From Latrodectus hesperus (Eukaryota > Arthropoda > Arachnida > Araneae > Theridiidae): a DNA stretch of 64,000 nt. Position numbers and translations under genes: made by a program. The notes under the pieces were generated by a model. That model was not told the origin of the DNA. It made no database searches and saw nothing but the letters and a program-made list of their open reading frames with translations. The first letter of the stretch is position 1; each line of letters starts with the position of its first letter. Of the stretch, positions 30,249-45,200 are shown one piece after another. The DNA lies in NCBI GenBank assembly GCA_037975125.1, contig CM075860.1, positions 42,813,470 through 42,877,469 of the forward strand, written 5' to 3'.

Positions 30249-33200
30249 AAAAGAGTTTCGTCACCTACTAGTATTGAGCCTGTAAGCCGTTTTTTGCTTT
30301 GATTAAATGTAAAAACGGCTTACAGGGTTTGGATTTTATGAATTTTTTTAAGTTTCTATGGACCTTTTCCTTATGTAGGTCCGAAATACTTATTTACAGG
30401 GAAACTGATCAATGCTCATAAAAATATGTTTCTAGGCTAGCATTTCTTAAAAATTAAATCAATTAATTTAAGAAGGCGCTGGCATATTGCGATATGTAGA
30501 GTTTAAGAGCATTTCATTACTTAGGTAGGAGTCAATAGTCATAAAAATTTATGATTAGGCTTCCATGTCTTGGAAAAGATATTTATAAAATCCGTCTCTT
30601 TAAGGAGGCGATGAGAACCATAAGCCTCTATTTACTAGGGCATTTTCCTGTGGTCATAGAAATACATGACTAGGGCCTCCCCTCAGTCACTTTAAGGGGC
30701 GCTAAGAAAGAACTCACTTTCTTCATTTTCTTCCAACATTGATTAAAATGAAAACAAATATTTTTTGATAAACAGAACGGAATATATTTTTTATAAGAAA
30801 TTTGATCACTCAATTGATCACTCAACTTTTAATCAACCACACACATTTTAAATGAATTTTTCCTTATACTTGTTTTGAAATCTTAATCCAAATTCTCAGA
30901 ATTCAAAATCTTATAAGGAGATGTGAGCATAATATTTATTTCGTACATTCATTTCAGAAACCCATCACTTCACTTTCTCATTGAGGTTTATTAAAAATCT
31001 TAATATTTTTAATTTATAAACATTAGGTTTTTTAAGAAAAAATACAATTTGAGATTTATTTACTTTGAAATGTAATCTACTTTATTATGAATGATGCAAG
31101 TAATTTATTTTACATCAACATTTTGTTTTGAATAAAAAATGTTTTTAAAGTTCGTATTTAAAATATATGACCTAATCGAAATATCATTTAATTGATGTAT
31201 CTAAATGGATTTTTAAAAATAGATTTTGATCATATATATATATTTATACCTATATTTTACAGTATAAGCGTATACTTTAACAATATAAAATGCTGCACAA
31301 AAGTTTCTAATTTATTAAAAAAAACAGTTGCATTTCTTCAGAATAAAAGTTATCCCAATCTAAATTTTAAAAATGTCATTTGGCAACAGCACTTAACTGT
31401 AAAACTGCATAATTTTTTTAAAAAAATTGCTTTCTTACGTAGCATCAAAAAAGTGTTCATAAAAATATCATCACGTAAAAAAATGTATAAAGTGATGAAG
31501 AACTGTTATATGTTATTAATTATATTCAATTATCAAAACATTCAATAAAATTTTGACGTATATTTTTTGTCACTGAATGCTAGCAGATGTCGCGGTCAAA
31601 TTGCGATTAATCTTGGAATTCAATGAGATAATCTTGGGATATTGATTTGAGATTGATGATTGGGTCGCAAATTGAAATTAGTAATCGAATTAACAACATA
31701 TTATTCAATTTTTGTGAATTCATTCTTTTGTTCGCTTAGTTTTTATGAATACATTCCTTTATTCGCTCACTTTTTATGAATACATTCTTTTGTTTGTTCA
31801 ATTTTTATGAATGCATTTTTTGCTTATTCAGTTTTCCTGAATGATTGTTCATTGATTCATTTTCATAACTACATTTTTTTGCTCTTTCTATTTTTATGAA
31901 TATGTTCGTTTTACTGTTGATTCAAAATTTTATGAATATATTTTTGATAATTCAATTTTTATGAATACTTTCTTTAATTGTTCATTCTATATTAATGAAT
32001 AAATATTTCTTTTTTATCAATTTTTTATGGATATGTTTGATTCACATTATTTTCAGCTCGGGGCCACTCCGCTTGCTGATAATGACATTTCAGACAAGTA
32101 CTTCTATGAAATTTTAGTTCAAACAGGATTTCAATTAAATGCTGGAACAAAATCAAAGGTAAATTAATCACTTCCTAGAAAAAGGAGTTTTAAAATAAAG
32201 TATAAACCAAAATTATAGATCGCATAAGCTAAATAACCTACATTTTTTATTGAATTTCCTCATTAACTTTTACATGAAACTATATATTTGCTTGAAATTT
32301 TATGCTGTACAAATTGCTCTTTCTTTTTGGCAAATTTTCACCAAAATTGAGGATGTTTTCTTCAAGATAAAATTTAGGTATCCCTGAGATAATATGAATA
32401 CTGCATTTTTTAGTGGAAATAAGCTTTAAGACTTAAAACGATTTTCATGATTTTATTCCATTTCTGTTTTAAAAAATAATGAAGAAACACTATAAAAACA
32501 TACATTTTACGTAAAATTTATTTCAAAGTCAAAATCTAACTAATAAAAATTAAATGTAATTTTCAAAAAAATTGTACGAATTTATCTTAACGTGACTAAA
32601 AGAATTTATGAATAAATATTTTTTAGAAGTCAATCATAAATATCATTACAGTAATGGTGTAAAGTATAGAATGATCCCACTTAATATAAGAAATATAACT
32701 ATTTTGATATTTTTATTTCAATATTTAATAAAATTTGAACATTTTCCTGAAAATAAATTTTGATTTTACCTGTAAAAATGTTGATGTTTTCAATGACTTT
32801 GACTGCAAATTAGCTATTGCATTTAATAAAATAGGCGAAAGCAGAGAAAGTTATTAAATTATAAGCCAGAATATTTTACATTAATAAATATTGCAGCAAT
32901 TGAAACAACTAAAGAATGAATTTCGAAAACTGTTTTTAGATAGTGTAGATGAAAATAGAGCTAACTTTATTAGAATTATGTTTTTCGTTGCTGTTGTTGT
33001 TATTTATGACACTTGGACAATAATAATGGAAAAGTGCCGACCTTTCATTAAAAACCGCTGGTTCATTATTAGCCAATGTCATAAAAAACCATAAATCAAT
33101 AAATTTGAAGAATAACTTACTCCAAAGAGATTATGTTTGTTATAGTTGAGTTAAATTCCTTCAAAAAAATTGATTTGGAAAAATGTAACATTTTTTTTTA

Positions 33201-36200
33201 AAAATTTGTAACATATAAATATTTTAGAATTCTATGAATCTGTTTCAAACACATATTAAGAAGTAAATACAATATTTTATCACCTTTTCAGGTCCATTTT
33301 ATTTTATCTGGTGAAGAGGACGAAACAGACGTTCGGACATTCTCTGATGACAAGCGGGAAATATTCAATCGTGGCGACATTAACTCATTTGTTATGTCTG
33401 TCCCAAGGTCTGAGCAGTTTAAATTTATTTATATGTAAATAGAATGTTACATTTAAATATCAATGTTAATAATGACAAATTGGTGACATAAAATAATAAA
33501 TTTATGTATTATCTAGTCGATCATTTTCATTAAAACAAATTTGTCGCCAAATATTTCATTTTAACGCCATAAATCATCGCCATATTTTATGTAACTCCGA
33601 ATAAAATTAGCATATTATAGCTAACTTTATTTATATTTTAATCCTTTTTTTTTAAATATGTGGGGAAAAAATAGAACGATTAACCGGCATTGTAGCTGAA
33701 ACAAACTTTATTATTAATTCATATTCTAATTTTTATATCGGCATGGCTATAGAAAATGGTGCCATAAATTGAAAACTTCCATTCGCTAAAATGAAAGAAA
33801 TATAAAACGCTAACTTATAACATAATTTTTATGATGTGATTATTAAATTGCTATATTTGACAATAACACTACTTCAGACAAATTTCTTTTTATTTTTAAA
33901 ATGGTTAACGGGAAACAATGCAAATACAGAAATAAGTATGCAGCTTTAGTTTATATTAAGAAATAGATTGCTTTTTCACAGGCTAATTGTGATTATAATT
34001 CTTAATTTTTTATTTTTAATTTTCTTTTATTGTGTTTTTTTGGAATTTATGTAAAGTAAGCAACAAAGATATTATGCCCCACACTGTTTAGCTTTTAATT
34101 ACCGGTTTTCTGCATCAATAGTTTTGGCATTGTAAAGTAATCACTTTTCAAACAAGAATTTTTATAAACTTGACTGTCATACTTTGGCACATTGCAAGGT
34201 GGTACGCACCATACAGTGTATTACAAAGTGTGCAAGGCATATAGGCACTGTGTTTACCATAAATAGAAATTGTTTCTGGGGATTACTGCGCATATCCTTT
34301 AGAAACAATTTGTGTTTATATGCATAATATTCACCTATTACAAAGAAAATAATTCGATTCTTCATTGTCAGCAAATCCCATCCAATCCTTCAATCCGCAA
34401 ATATGGCATACAGAGCAGATATGTAACTTCCATCTTCCACTATTCAACAATGGTTACCATGAAATCATGTTTATCATAAAATGACTTCATAAAAACGATT
34501 TTTATCAAAGTTCCTTAACTATTGCATCAATCTTTTTAGTTGTTGTAGTGTGCCAGCTAGGCTAGCAATATGGGGTGCGCTGCTCCACTTTTTCAACTGA
34601 ATCATATATATTTGGTGTGGAATCCGACTTCCTCAGTACACACATGCCATATGTACCCATTTATAGGGTATGCAATCATTCACACCTCATTCATGCGACA
34701 AGGAAGGGACAAAGACAGGATAGATAGAGAGAGAAAGTACATCCATGCCCGAACCGGGATTCGAACCCAGGACCTCCTTATCCGCAGTCAAGCACACTGA
34801 CCACTAGACAAGATGGGCGGCATCTTTTTAGTTACGCTATTAAATATTGAATTTGGAACTCTTTTCATCCTCGTTCTCATCTATTTCCGACTGATGACGT
34901 ATTAGGAAAGGTTTAAACGCATTCATTGAAGAGGAAAACGTAATATTTTTTCAAAAATCGAAAAAAAAATGGTAAATAAGAGTTGCTTTCTAAATAAATG
35001 ACTGTAAGAATATAGGAAGAAGAGAATATCTGATGTATTGTAATTGTAACTTTATTGTCTGCGATAAGGTATACGTGACATTCTTAAAAAGAAGAAGAGG
35101 TCATTGTTCTTCTATTCTTGTAGCGTGAAAAGTTCCGATGGTTTGATTTGTTTGTCGCTCAAAGGTCATTTCTTGCACCCGAGGGCTAATTAGACCGGGA
35201 CCTACGGTTTAAAGTGGATTCCGAACCACTACAAACATCCATGCCCAAGGTGAAGAGTTCAGAAGCGAAATGTTATAGCGCTTAAATTAATTGCACTGCA
35301 CTATGTGAGACTTCGCCATATGTTCAAATCAAAGTTGACTGCGCTTTAAATTAATTTCAAATGCGGTAATCAAAATTTCAAAAGTCAGCCTTAGCCCTCA
35401 TGATAACACAAGCGTCACTCCATTTTGCGCACCCATTCTCAATTCAACAACGGCCAAAAATATTTGTTCCATTTTATTTATATAAATTATTATTTATATT
35501 AATATTTATTGCCAGAATAAACATTATATTTATATAAATTACATTTAACAAAAAATTATTGGCGCTTTCATACTTCCTGGTCAATTTCTTTTCATTTCAT
35601 TTTTTTGTTTGCTTGCTAAAAACAAAATTTTAAGTAGAACTTTTACTCTGCTCGGAAGATATCTCAAACCATTACGCCACTTTCGAAATGTCTTTTTATT
35701 AATACAGTTCATTCCATAGAAATCCATTTTTCGCTGCAAGAATAATCGAAATGCAGTTTTAAGTGCAATTTTTCGAAATAGTTAATGGCTACGACTAACT
35801 TAAGTAGTAATATTTTTTCAAGTTTTTTTTTCAGTATCTTCACATTAAAATCTTCTATTAACTTATCTTTCATAGATTAATGTTTACTTTAAAATTGAAG
35901 AGCTTTATTTTATGGATTCTAATCGAAATAAACAATGAATTTGCCTACTGAGAATAAGGTAAAATTCAACGTTCTTGTTGATATATCCTATATATTTTTT
36001 AAAGACGGACTTAGGTTCTTTTCTTTGGCATATTTTTTATAATTCGTTTTTCCAATATTTCAAACAACTGCTGAGAGCTTCGAGTATGGATAACTGGAAA
36101 AAATTAGTTTTGCAAATGCCGTTTCCTACTTTATTAAATATCATACTTTTTAACTCTTATTGAGAGAGTTAAGAAAGTCTTCTGGATTTTTGCAAACGTG

Positions 36201-39200
36201 GAAAATTAATTTTCATTTTTATTAAACTGCATAAATGTTTGGTAAAATTCGCTAATATCTTCAAATTATTAAAATTGCGATTGTTATTTTCCAATCATGT
36301 CCTGTTAATACGAGGTTTGAAAAATTAAACCTTATTAATTTCATAACCAAAACATTCATTTTTGTGCTGTTAACTTCAGTTAAAAATCCAACTGCATTTC
36401 ACTGAAATAAATGCTTCATTTACATCAACAACAATTAATAAATGCGCATAAACAGTGTCAACGCCATTTTCACTTTTGATTTGAATTTAAAACTCAAAAT
36501 TATACAGATAACCTGATGAGTTTAACTTTGAAATGCATTATCATTTTAAATGAATAAATAAAAATGAGATCAATGAATCGCGGATGCAGTCACCAAATTT
36601 AAGTCAAGAAAGTGCGTCTTTTGTTTAACAAGAGCACCAAGAAGGTGAGAGTACGACTTCTCTCTAAGATTCCTCCGATAGATGGCACCACCAGACTATC
36701 CACTCCCTCAATTTTGACATTGATCTAGAAGAGGAGTAAATTTTTTCCAGGCCATTGCACCCATGATAATTGCTTAACGACCTACCACAGGACTTTTGAT
36801 TCCACAGATTTAACAAGCATGTATATCGCATGTGCTCAGTGGGTATTTGGCGACATTGGAAATCGAACGCCATTTTTCCGGACTGAAAGCCGATGCTCTA
36901 ATCACTAGTCTAACACGGCCCCATTATTTTTTTCTGTAGCAAGTAGTAACTGCACAGTTATCACACTCTACACGTTGCAAATCGTGCAACACCACGATGA
37001 GTAAAATTTGATAAGCATGCAGAAGCTCAGTAAAGACAATGTCCATCATCTATCGCACCATTAGCAGCGTACAAATTCTTGTAGCATTGAGTCAAAGGTA
37101 AATGAGAGAGAAGAAATGGAAGCTTTGTGAAGGTTTTTTCAGCTACAATTGATATCGAATGGAACGTAAGAATCTGAATCGGTTGTGCTATGTTTCGTAA
37201 TGTGGCTGAGTGATCCATCACTATTATGCGCACAATATGCCTGTTATCCCGTGCTATGGTGCAAGTAAGTGCTTTCGATTGGTAACGTAAGTCTACCGTT
37301 CCCTCCTGCAATCAGAGATTACAAATCCTCATCGCAATTGATTGGTTTCGTCCAACATGATCACAGATTTCTCTCTGGAGGACAATGCGTAATCCCTACA
37401 AATAACTATTTTTTCCCAACTGAACTCAGAAATTGGCTCGAAAGATGTTGTTAAAAAGTTTACGAGAAAACAATGTTCAAAACAACAGTTGTCGTATTAT
37501 AACATCAATGTCTTCCTCTGTGAGTGCTTCTAATTGGCAAAATAAACGCTGCAATGTTAATGATTGCCGTTTTCGTATCAGATTTCTGGTTGCGTGATTT
37601 GCTTATTCATATAATAACAAGTCCTGTTGTTTTTTTAATGTTTTATTTTAATAAGCTCAACAATCTAACAAATACAACATGATTATTTATGATTAATTTC
37701 AAATGTGATGTGTTCCTCACCGTAATAGACTGATGCCAATACGATCTTCATGACACCGTATCTCATTGATAACTGAGATTAATTCCCTATCGGATAGGGA
37801 AAATGCGCATTTCATTCCCTTTTTAGGGATTACTGCGGCTAAGTTGCCATAGGCATATCTCATGCCCGAAAAACCATGTGATGTTAATTCCACGTGATCT
37901 GCACGATTTTTTTCCGGTTACTGAATTTTGGATGTGTGTGGCCAACAGTGTATTTTTTTTTATTTATAAATGCAACTAGAGCTTATAACTTACCACAAAC
38001 AAATTCGAAATCTGTATAAACATCTAAAGAATTTAAGTATTTGTTGGCATTGTTAAATTATTGAATCCCTTAAACACAGAACTGAATAACGAAACTTTGA
38101 CCATTCAACTACAAGCTCATCAAAGGAATTGACAAGTTGATAAATAGAATTAATAAATATTTCTACAAGAGAAAATAAACTTTTGTTTTGGATGATATAA
38201 AATTAATATATATTGCAATTACATTTAACATATTATTAAAACTTTTCAATCAGGTGCTTAGGTCAGTTAAACTACTTGCGCATCTGGCACGACAACTCAG
38301 GAAAAGGTAAATATGCTTCCTGGTACTTGAAACATATTGTAGTGAAAGACATTATTTCCGGCTACAAATACGAATTCATAGTCGAGAAATGGTTTGCAGT
38401 GGAAGAAGGAGAGGGCATGGTAAGTATAAAAAAAACATTTTTGTTCTTAAATTCTTAGGCTTGCATGAATATTTTATTAGGTTGGTGCGTATGAAATGTC
38501 GGATTCTCTTTACATGCGGACGTTTTCCTCCCTGTTTTCGTTATACTTTTGTATTTGGCATAACCTCATTCATACTCGTATTGTCCATTGCCAGAGACTC
38601 ATTTCATCAAAATAGGTTTTCTCGAAGGTCTTCCCTTTTTTATTTCTTTTGAGTTTATTGCCGATATGAATTCTGCCGACATTCGCGTCATTTTCTTATA
38701 TGAGTACAAACTTGGTAATAGTGCTGCAAAAGCTGCACGCAACATAAACCAAGCGTTTGGGGAGAATACGGTTAACGATCGGAAAGTGCAGCGTTGGTTC
38801 GAAAAATTTCGGACTGGCGATTTTTCACTGCAAAATGAGCCGCGCGGAAGACCCAAAACGTCTGTGAAGAATGATGACCTGAAGGCTCTAGTGGAAGCGG
38901 ATCCAGCCGTATCCACGAGGGAACTTGCTATCAGGATGAAAGTTGACCATACAACGATATTGAGACACCTTTCTGAGATTGGCAAGGTTAAGAAGATGGA
39001 CAAGTGGGTACCGCACGCACTGACAGAGCGAAATAAGCTGGATCGGTTAAACGTATGCTCATCATTGCAGCATCCACCCTATTCACCGGATCTCTCGCCG
39101 ACCGATTTTCATTTTTTCAAGCATTTAGAGCTGTTTTTAAGGGGCAAACACTATGAAAATGAAGACAGTCTAAAAAACTCGATATCAGAGTTTATTAATT

Positions 39201-42200
39201 CTAAAGACCAAAATTTTTTAAGACAGGCATCTACGCTTTAAAATCTCGTTGGGGGAAGTGTATTGAAGCGAATGGAGCATACTTTGATTGAATAAACAGC
39301 TTTTGAAGAAAGATATGCAGTTTTATACAATCACTTAAGAATCCGACATTTCATACGCACCAACCTAATACAAATCATATACTATTCAAACATTTTATAT
39401 CATGATGACCAAAAAAATATTGGTGGCCAAAAACCCAAAAAGTAAATAGCTAATTTGGATATATTAACAATTTACAATGCAAAATTAAAACTGCAGATAC
39501 TTTTCATTTACACATCATTATGTTCTGTCAGTTTTGCGGATTCGAAATAAGCACTTGAACCAAGTGGACACAAGCATACAACTTCCACCTGTTATGCTAT
39601 ATGGTTTCACACATCGTAAAAGAAAATGAATTGAACCAAAGCTCCACACTATGCAATAAACACTGCTTTACAGCAAAATTGTTACATAGCTTTCAGGCGC
39701 AATCTAATGTAAACAACTCTCAAATTCAATCTCATCAAATTTCTCACTGGGGATAGACCTCAAACAGTGTATAGATTTTGTATATTTTCTAGATAATTCT
39801 AGAAATATCTCGAAATATACTCCGGAGGAATTTCCCAAAAGTTTGCTCACGATATCTCCTATTTTGTCTTCAATTTATACAAAAGTCTATCTGGTCTCGT
39901 CTATCAGGTAACTTTGGCATTTTTCCTTTTTTCATAGGGGTAATATAAGGTAAGGGACATTAGATGTGAATTCTTCCATTGTTTCTAATCGCGTGAAAAA
40001 CAATATAGGAAGAAAAATCCACGTGTTTCTTCCCAATGATATTAAAATTTGCTACCTTAACCATGTATATAAAACCCGCTACTAGCAAAAATAACACATA
40101 TTTTATGATTCAGTGATGACATTAATACACATTGTTGGGAAGTTATTGCTATCTACTTTGTATTAATTCTTCGCCAGATTTCGGAACTGAACTGTATGTC
40201 AAATTTTTCGAATCCTAGTTATTGACTTAGAAATTCTCAGTGGGATTGGAAGATAGGGAAGGAGTCTAAAGGTGGAAAATTGATGAAACCAGAGAGAAAT
40301 TTGTTAAAAGATTCATAAAAAAAACTATTCTTAAATATATTACTCTCAAGTCCATTTTGGCCACTTCGTCTTGTTCCATCGACAACTGTAACTTAAACTA
40401 TGGATTCCGGTTGACTTAAACATTGGAAAAGATTTTATTATGCATTCTGAATCCACAAAAAATCTCCATTTAATGTACATTGAATTGCTGAACTAAAAAA
40501 GAAAATGCTGATTAAATTGATTCGCGTTTTACGGAAAAGAGGATTCGCGACATATATATTGCCGATAGTATATATTATACTTTTGAACAACGACATACTT
40601 GCATTTACTTGGAAGGAAGTTAGGGGGCACTGCAATCGAGTCCTGAAATTTGCACTCATTTTTGCCAGAATTCGATTGGCCGTGTGGGAATAGTATGCTT
40701 TGCTCCTGTTCTTATGCAACTATTGACTTCAGTCATTGTGAGATTGAGGAAAAGAATAAATCAATTATATAAATATATAATACGATATTTGAAATGTACA
40801 AAATCAGCATCAAATAGGAGCCCAGACATTTATATTTTAAAGGGCCGTAACGTTAGTTCTCGAATACATGACAAATCACAAACAATATAACTCTGTAATC
40901 ATAATATACATATTAAAGCATTAACTATGAGTGATATAGATACACTATTTGTGTATCCAAAATATATCATCATTCAAAATGCTTATCCAGTATGAAAGAG
41001 ATAATTTAGTGATATTTGTTTGTAGAGTGGTATCTTTATACACTGTCGTCAACATGATACTATAAGTAAAAGTAGATTTCTCCTATAAAAACTTGAATCC
41101 TTGTTATTGATTTCCCATATATATTACATAGTGCATATTAATGTACAGATATATATGAGAATATAACGATTTTATGATACTGCTTAAAAATTACGATCCA
41201 CTATACATTTTATTACTTTTAAATACTACTTTTACTATATAACTTTTAAATAGTGCCACTTTTAAAGAGACGATTTCAACATCGTCACTTTTAATAACGG
41301 CACTGTTTAAAAGGGACGATGTTTAAGTCTATGCTGGGACTTTTCCAAACTTCCAGCCCATATAAGAAAAGACACGTTAGGAAACGAAAGTTTGAGAAAC
41401 ATATAGCCTCTTAGAATGACTTGAAACCGCAAGTGATGTCGAACCAGTTCTGAACACGACAAATTCACTCTTAGGCTGCAATTGCCTGAGGTACTATCAA
41501 TCTACCACGAAATTAGCTCCCATGAATTGTTGACATGGAAACAAGACAAGTTCTATTTTCTCACTCGACCTTGAGGAAACAGAAGAAAATTATTAGCTTT
41601 GGTATACTAGTCGCTTTGAAAATTACATAAGTTACATCCTTTAAACACCACTATTCCATATTACCCTTAATCTCAATTTGAAATGGACATCGTTGTTACT
41701 ATAGCAACTACCACAAACCAGACTACTTTTTGAGAACTATTCGTATGGTACACAGTGAAAATGTTTTTGATTTATAATACAAATGAAACTAATTGTTTTA
41801 TTTTTTGCACATAAGAATTTTAACTCATTTCAGATAGATTATTTAATACCAGTTGCCGGTAAGGAACAAACAACCGAGTTCTCACACCTTTTCTCGAACG
41901 CCTCCAGGCGCAACCTCACGGACAACCACCTGTGGCTGTCAGTATTCACCAGGCCTGAAAGGAGCCGCTTCACCAGGGTACAGCGGTTGGCCTGTTGCAT
42001 GGCTGTGCTCTACCTGTCCATGCTGGCGGACGCCATGTGGTACGAAACGACCCCCAACCAACCTAGTCCTGGAGCTTTCAAGCTAGGTCCACTGTCCTTG
42101 AGCCCGGAACAAGTAAGTCTGACCTACACTCAGTAAATACCTTTAAAAGAGATCGAAATCTGATTATTGATTTTTCTGTTGCAGATTGGTGTGGGCCTGT

Positions 42201-45200
42201 TATCGAATTTGATTGTATTTCCACCGAGTTTCTTGATGATAGTCCTGTTTAGGAAATCCAGGGCTCGCAAACTCCGCCCATCCCATGTTAATATTGCTCT
42301 TGAAAACCAATGTAAGCTCAAATTTTATGCCACGCCTTCTTTTCTTTACCATTCATAAAATTTTCAAGACGCCAAAAAATGACTGACAACTAATAAATTA
42401 TGTTAATGACTTTGATCTTAAACATAATAAAATTTGGGTTCGATTAATTTTTCTGTATTTCGACTCAACTGCAATGACTAAAGCCATCATGACTTTGCGT
42501 ATGTTTGAATCTTTTTGTTGACACATTCATGGTTTTTAAGTGAAACATTTGATTAACATTAGTTTTGGTCAAACAATTTTTAATCAGAGAAAATGTGTGT
42601 GCGTGAGTATAATAAATATAATTAAGTTAATTGGCTTTTTCTCTAAGTCCTATTGGTAATGTTTGTTACAAAAAAATTTTTGAGTCTTGATTTTTATATT
42701 TACTTAGATTTTTTATTCGAAATTGTCAAATTAAACATCACTGATTTAAGAATAATCGAATTGACAATCAAGTGATTAATGTTCTAGTCTTCGGTTTAAC
42801 AATCCAGGTGCTCAAACCCCACGACGGTTTGTGGTTCTGTGGGTGTTCAGAATCCGCATTAAGCTTTAAGTCTCTGTCTCTAGTTAGCTCGTGAATATTC
42901 TTTTAGCTAAATATGATATACAATCTTAATCATCTTTTCCCAGTTAATAAATAAACGTTTTGAAAATCCTTGTCAAATGTATTAATAAAATGATCACACG
43001 ATTTCTCACAATATGTTTCGTTATGTCTACCGAATGGAATCCTTTTAAGTCACCAATAAATTATTTAGATTCCTTTGCTTAATTAATTTAGTGAAGTTAC
43101 TTTAATTCTGCTTTTACAAAGAAAATTTTACTGTTGAGGGACATCTAAACGTATCACCAGAAAATTGACACAATTTTACAAAGTTGCAAGAAATTAGGTT
43201 ATATTTTTATATGGATAACTTATGAAATTTAAAAAAGAAAGTTTCCAATTACAATAGGAGGATAATAGCTGTATTACCTAGTCAATATAGGCTGCTCAGA
43301 ATCTTTTTTTTTTTATTTACAATGGCGTGGAAAGCAAATAAATGCAACCAAGAAGAATAAAAGATAGATATCAAAAGAAGACACAAAAAGTAAAAGAAAG
43401 ACCGAAGTCAATTCCCCAGAAGCTCTCTGCTCGCAAATATCTAGCAGTTTCGGAATCAAGTCCATGGAGTGAATTACAGCAATGGAGATGGTTACGATTC
43501 ATGGAACCATGTAGAACCTAGATAGAACCTAGATATGAACCTAGATATACTCAGAACATAAATATGTTGGTTTTGTGTCTAAAGAGTTAGACCAAAGTAT
43601 CCCTTATTTTGAAGATATAATCTAGGTTATCTCAATATATATAAATTTTATGAATGTAATGTTTAATATAAAACTGCGAAAAAAAAAATACTTGTATTCC
43701 AGATACCCCATGAAAAAAATAGCAGATATACTTTTACAAATACTATAGTAAAATACATGGGGAGCATATATTTTCTCATTCAAAATAAATAAAAAATATA
43801 ACATTAATCCAAATATAAATAATATTTATATTGTAAGTAAATTATATTAAATGACTATGTATTAAGCAAACACACTGCTCATAATAAGCATAAATAATAT
43901 TCATACTAATGTGAAGATACTAGTGTAAATATTATTTAACTTAGCACAATTTATCATCTTTATATTTAGTAAACATATCATTTATATTAACTATAGTAAC
44001 ATTTTTAAATGGTATTTAACAAACATTACTTACTGATAAAATATAATACAGGTTTATATTAATTTAACAGATTCAAGTTTCTTATATCAAAAAATCCACA
44101 TTATTTTATTTATCTTAATTATAATTTGTTCTAGTTAAAAGATCAGAATTATTAAGGTTTAAATTATATACACTGCTGGTCACCCAAATCGCAACACCAA
44201 GAAAGACAAGAGATATCAGAACAAAATTTATTTTGTAGATAACATTTATCAAGTATCAAATGATTAAATTTATACACTTCAATGAAGTGTGGTTTTTACC
44301 AAAATCAGTAGCCAATATAGCAGCCATTGTTGGAGATCACTGCTGCCACACGCCTCGGCATTGATTCGAATCGACTTTGGATGTGTTCTTGGGTACAGCA
44401 GACCAAGCAGTTTCCACACGTTGCCAAAGTTGATGTAGTGTGGAAGCTGGGGATGTAAACTGGGCCCCAATCGTTGAGCAACCATGGACCACATGTTTTC
44501 TATCGGTGAAAGATCCGGAGAGCGAGACGGGCAGGGAAGCAATTGAATCTGGCAATTCATGAAGAAACCTTGAACCATGCGTGCTACGTGTGGTCACGCA
44601 TTATCCCATTGAAATATGACTTTGGGTAAGCTCTGAAGGTAAGGAAGGACAACTGGCTCCAACACCTCGGAGATCTGTAGTGCTGACTGTTTAAAGTACC
44701 AGCAATGTGCCCTAGAAGAGTGTGAGAATGGTATCCAATACCGCCCCATGCCATAATACTCGGTGCGGAACCACACTGGTCCTGCACCAAGTATTATGGT
44801 ATGCAACACAGCTGTTCAGCATCCTCTCTCCACGGTGTCTCCAGACTTGAATACGACATCATGGTTTTGCAGACAAAAGCGTGACTGGTTAGTAAAGGCT
44901 ATTTCATTCCCTTCTGCCGTCCGCATCCTTCTTTCATCAAACTATTGGTGGCAGAGACGTCAGTGGTTCTGCATCAAGGGTAGACGAAGCAATGAACGTC
45001 TTGCTGACAGACCACTCTTCTGTAAACGGTGTCGAATGGTACGCGCAGACACTGGATAATGCATTAGAGACTGAATGTGCTGTGCTATGGTTCGTGATGT
45101 GGCTGAGCGATCCATCACTGCCATGCGCACAGTTTGCCTGTCACACGTAAAGTGGTGCACTGAGGTGGATGCGATCGAACACGTCGGTCCGACGTACCCT

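Noticed and set aside
31192..31548. 118-codon open frame
   Set aside because: Lys/Asn/Phe/Ile-rich text without recognisable domain, as expected from AT-rich intron DNA.
33408..33413. Exon 8 donor as a non-functional site
   Set aside because: gtctga is weak, but the frame and PLAT text join exactly to exon 9 there and no better GT lies nearby.
38588..38665. Upstream in-frame start (MPETHF) for the mariner protein
   Set aside because: The extra 26 residues are not typical of mariner proteins; the normal start region begins MNSADIRV at 38666.
41783..42136. A separate small gene
   Set aside because: It is polycystin exon 10 read from an upstream intron codon through its donor; the acceptor at 41833 and donor at 42113 define the true exon.
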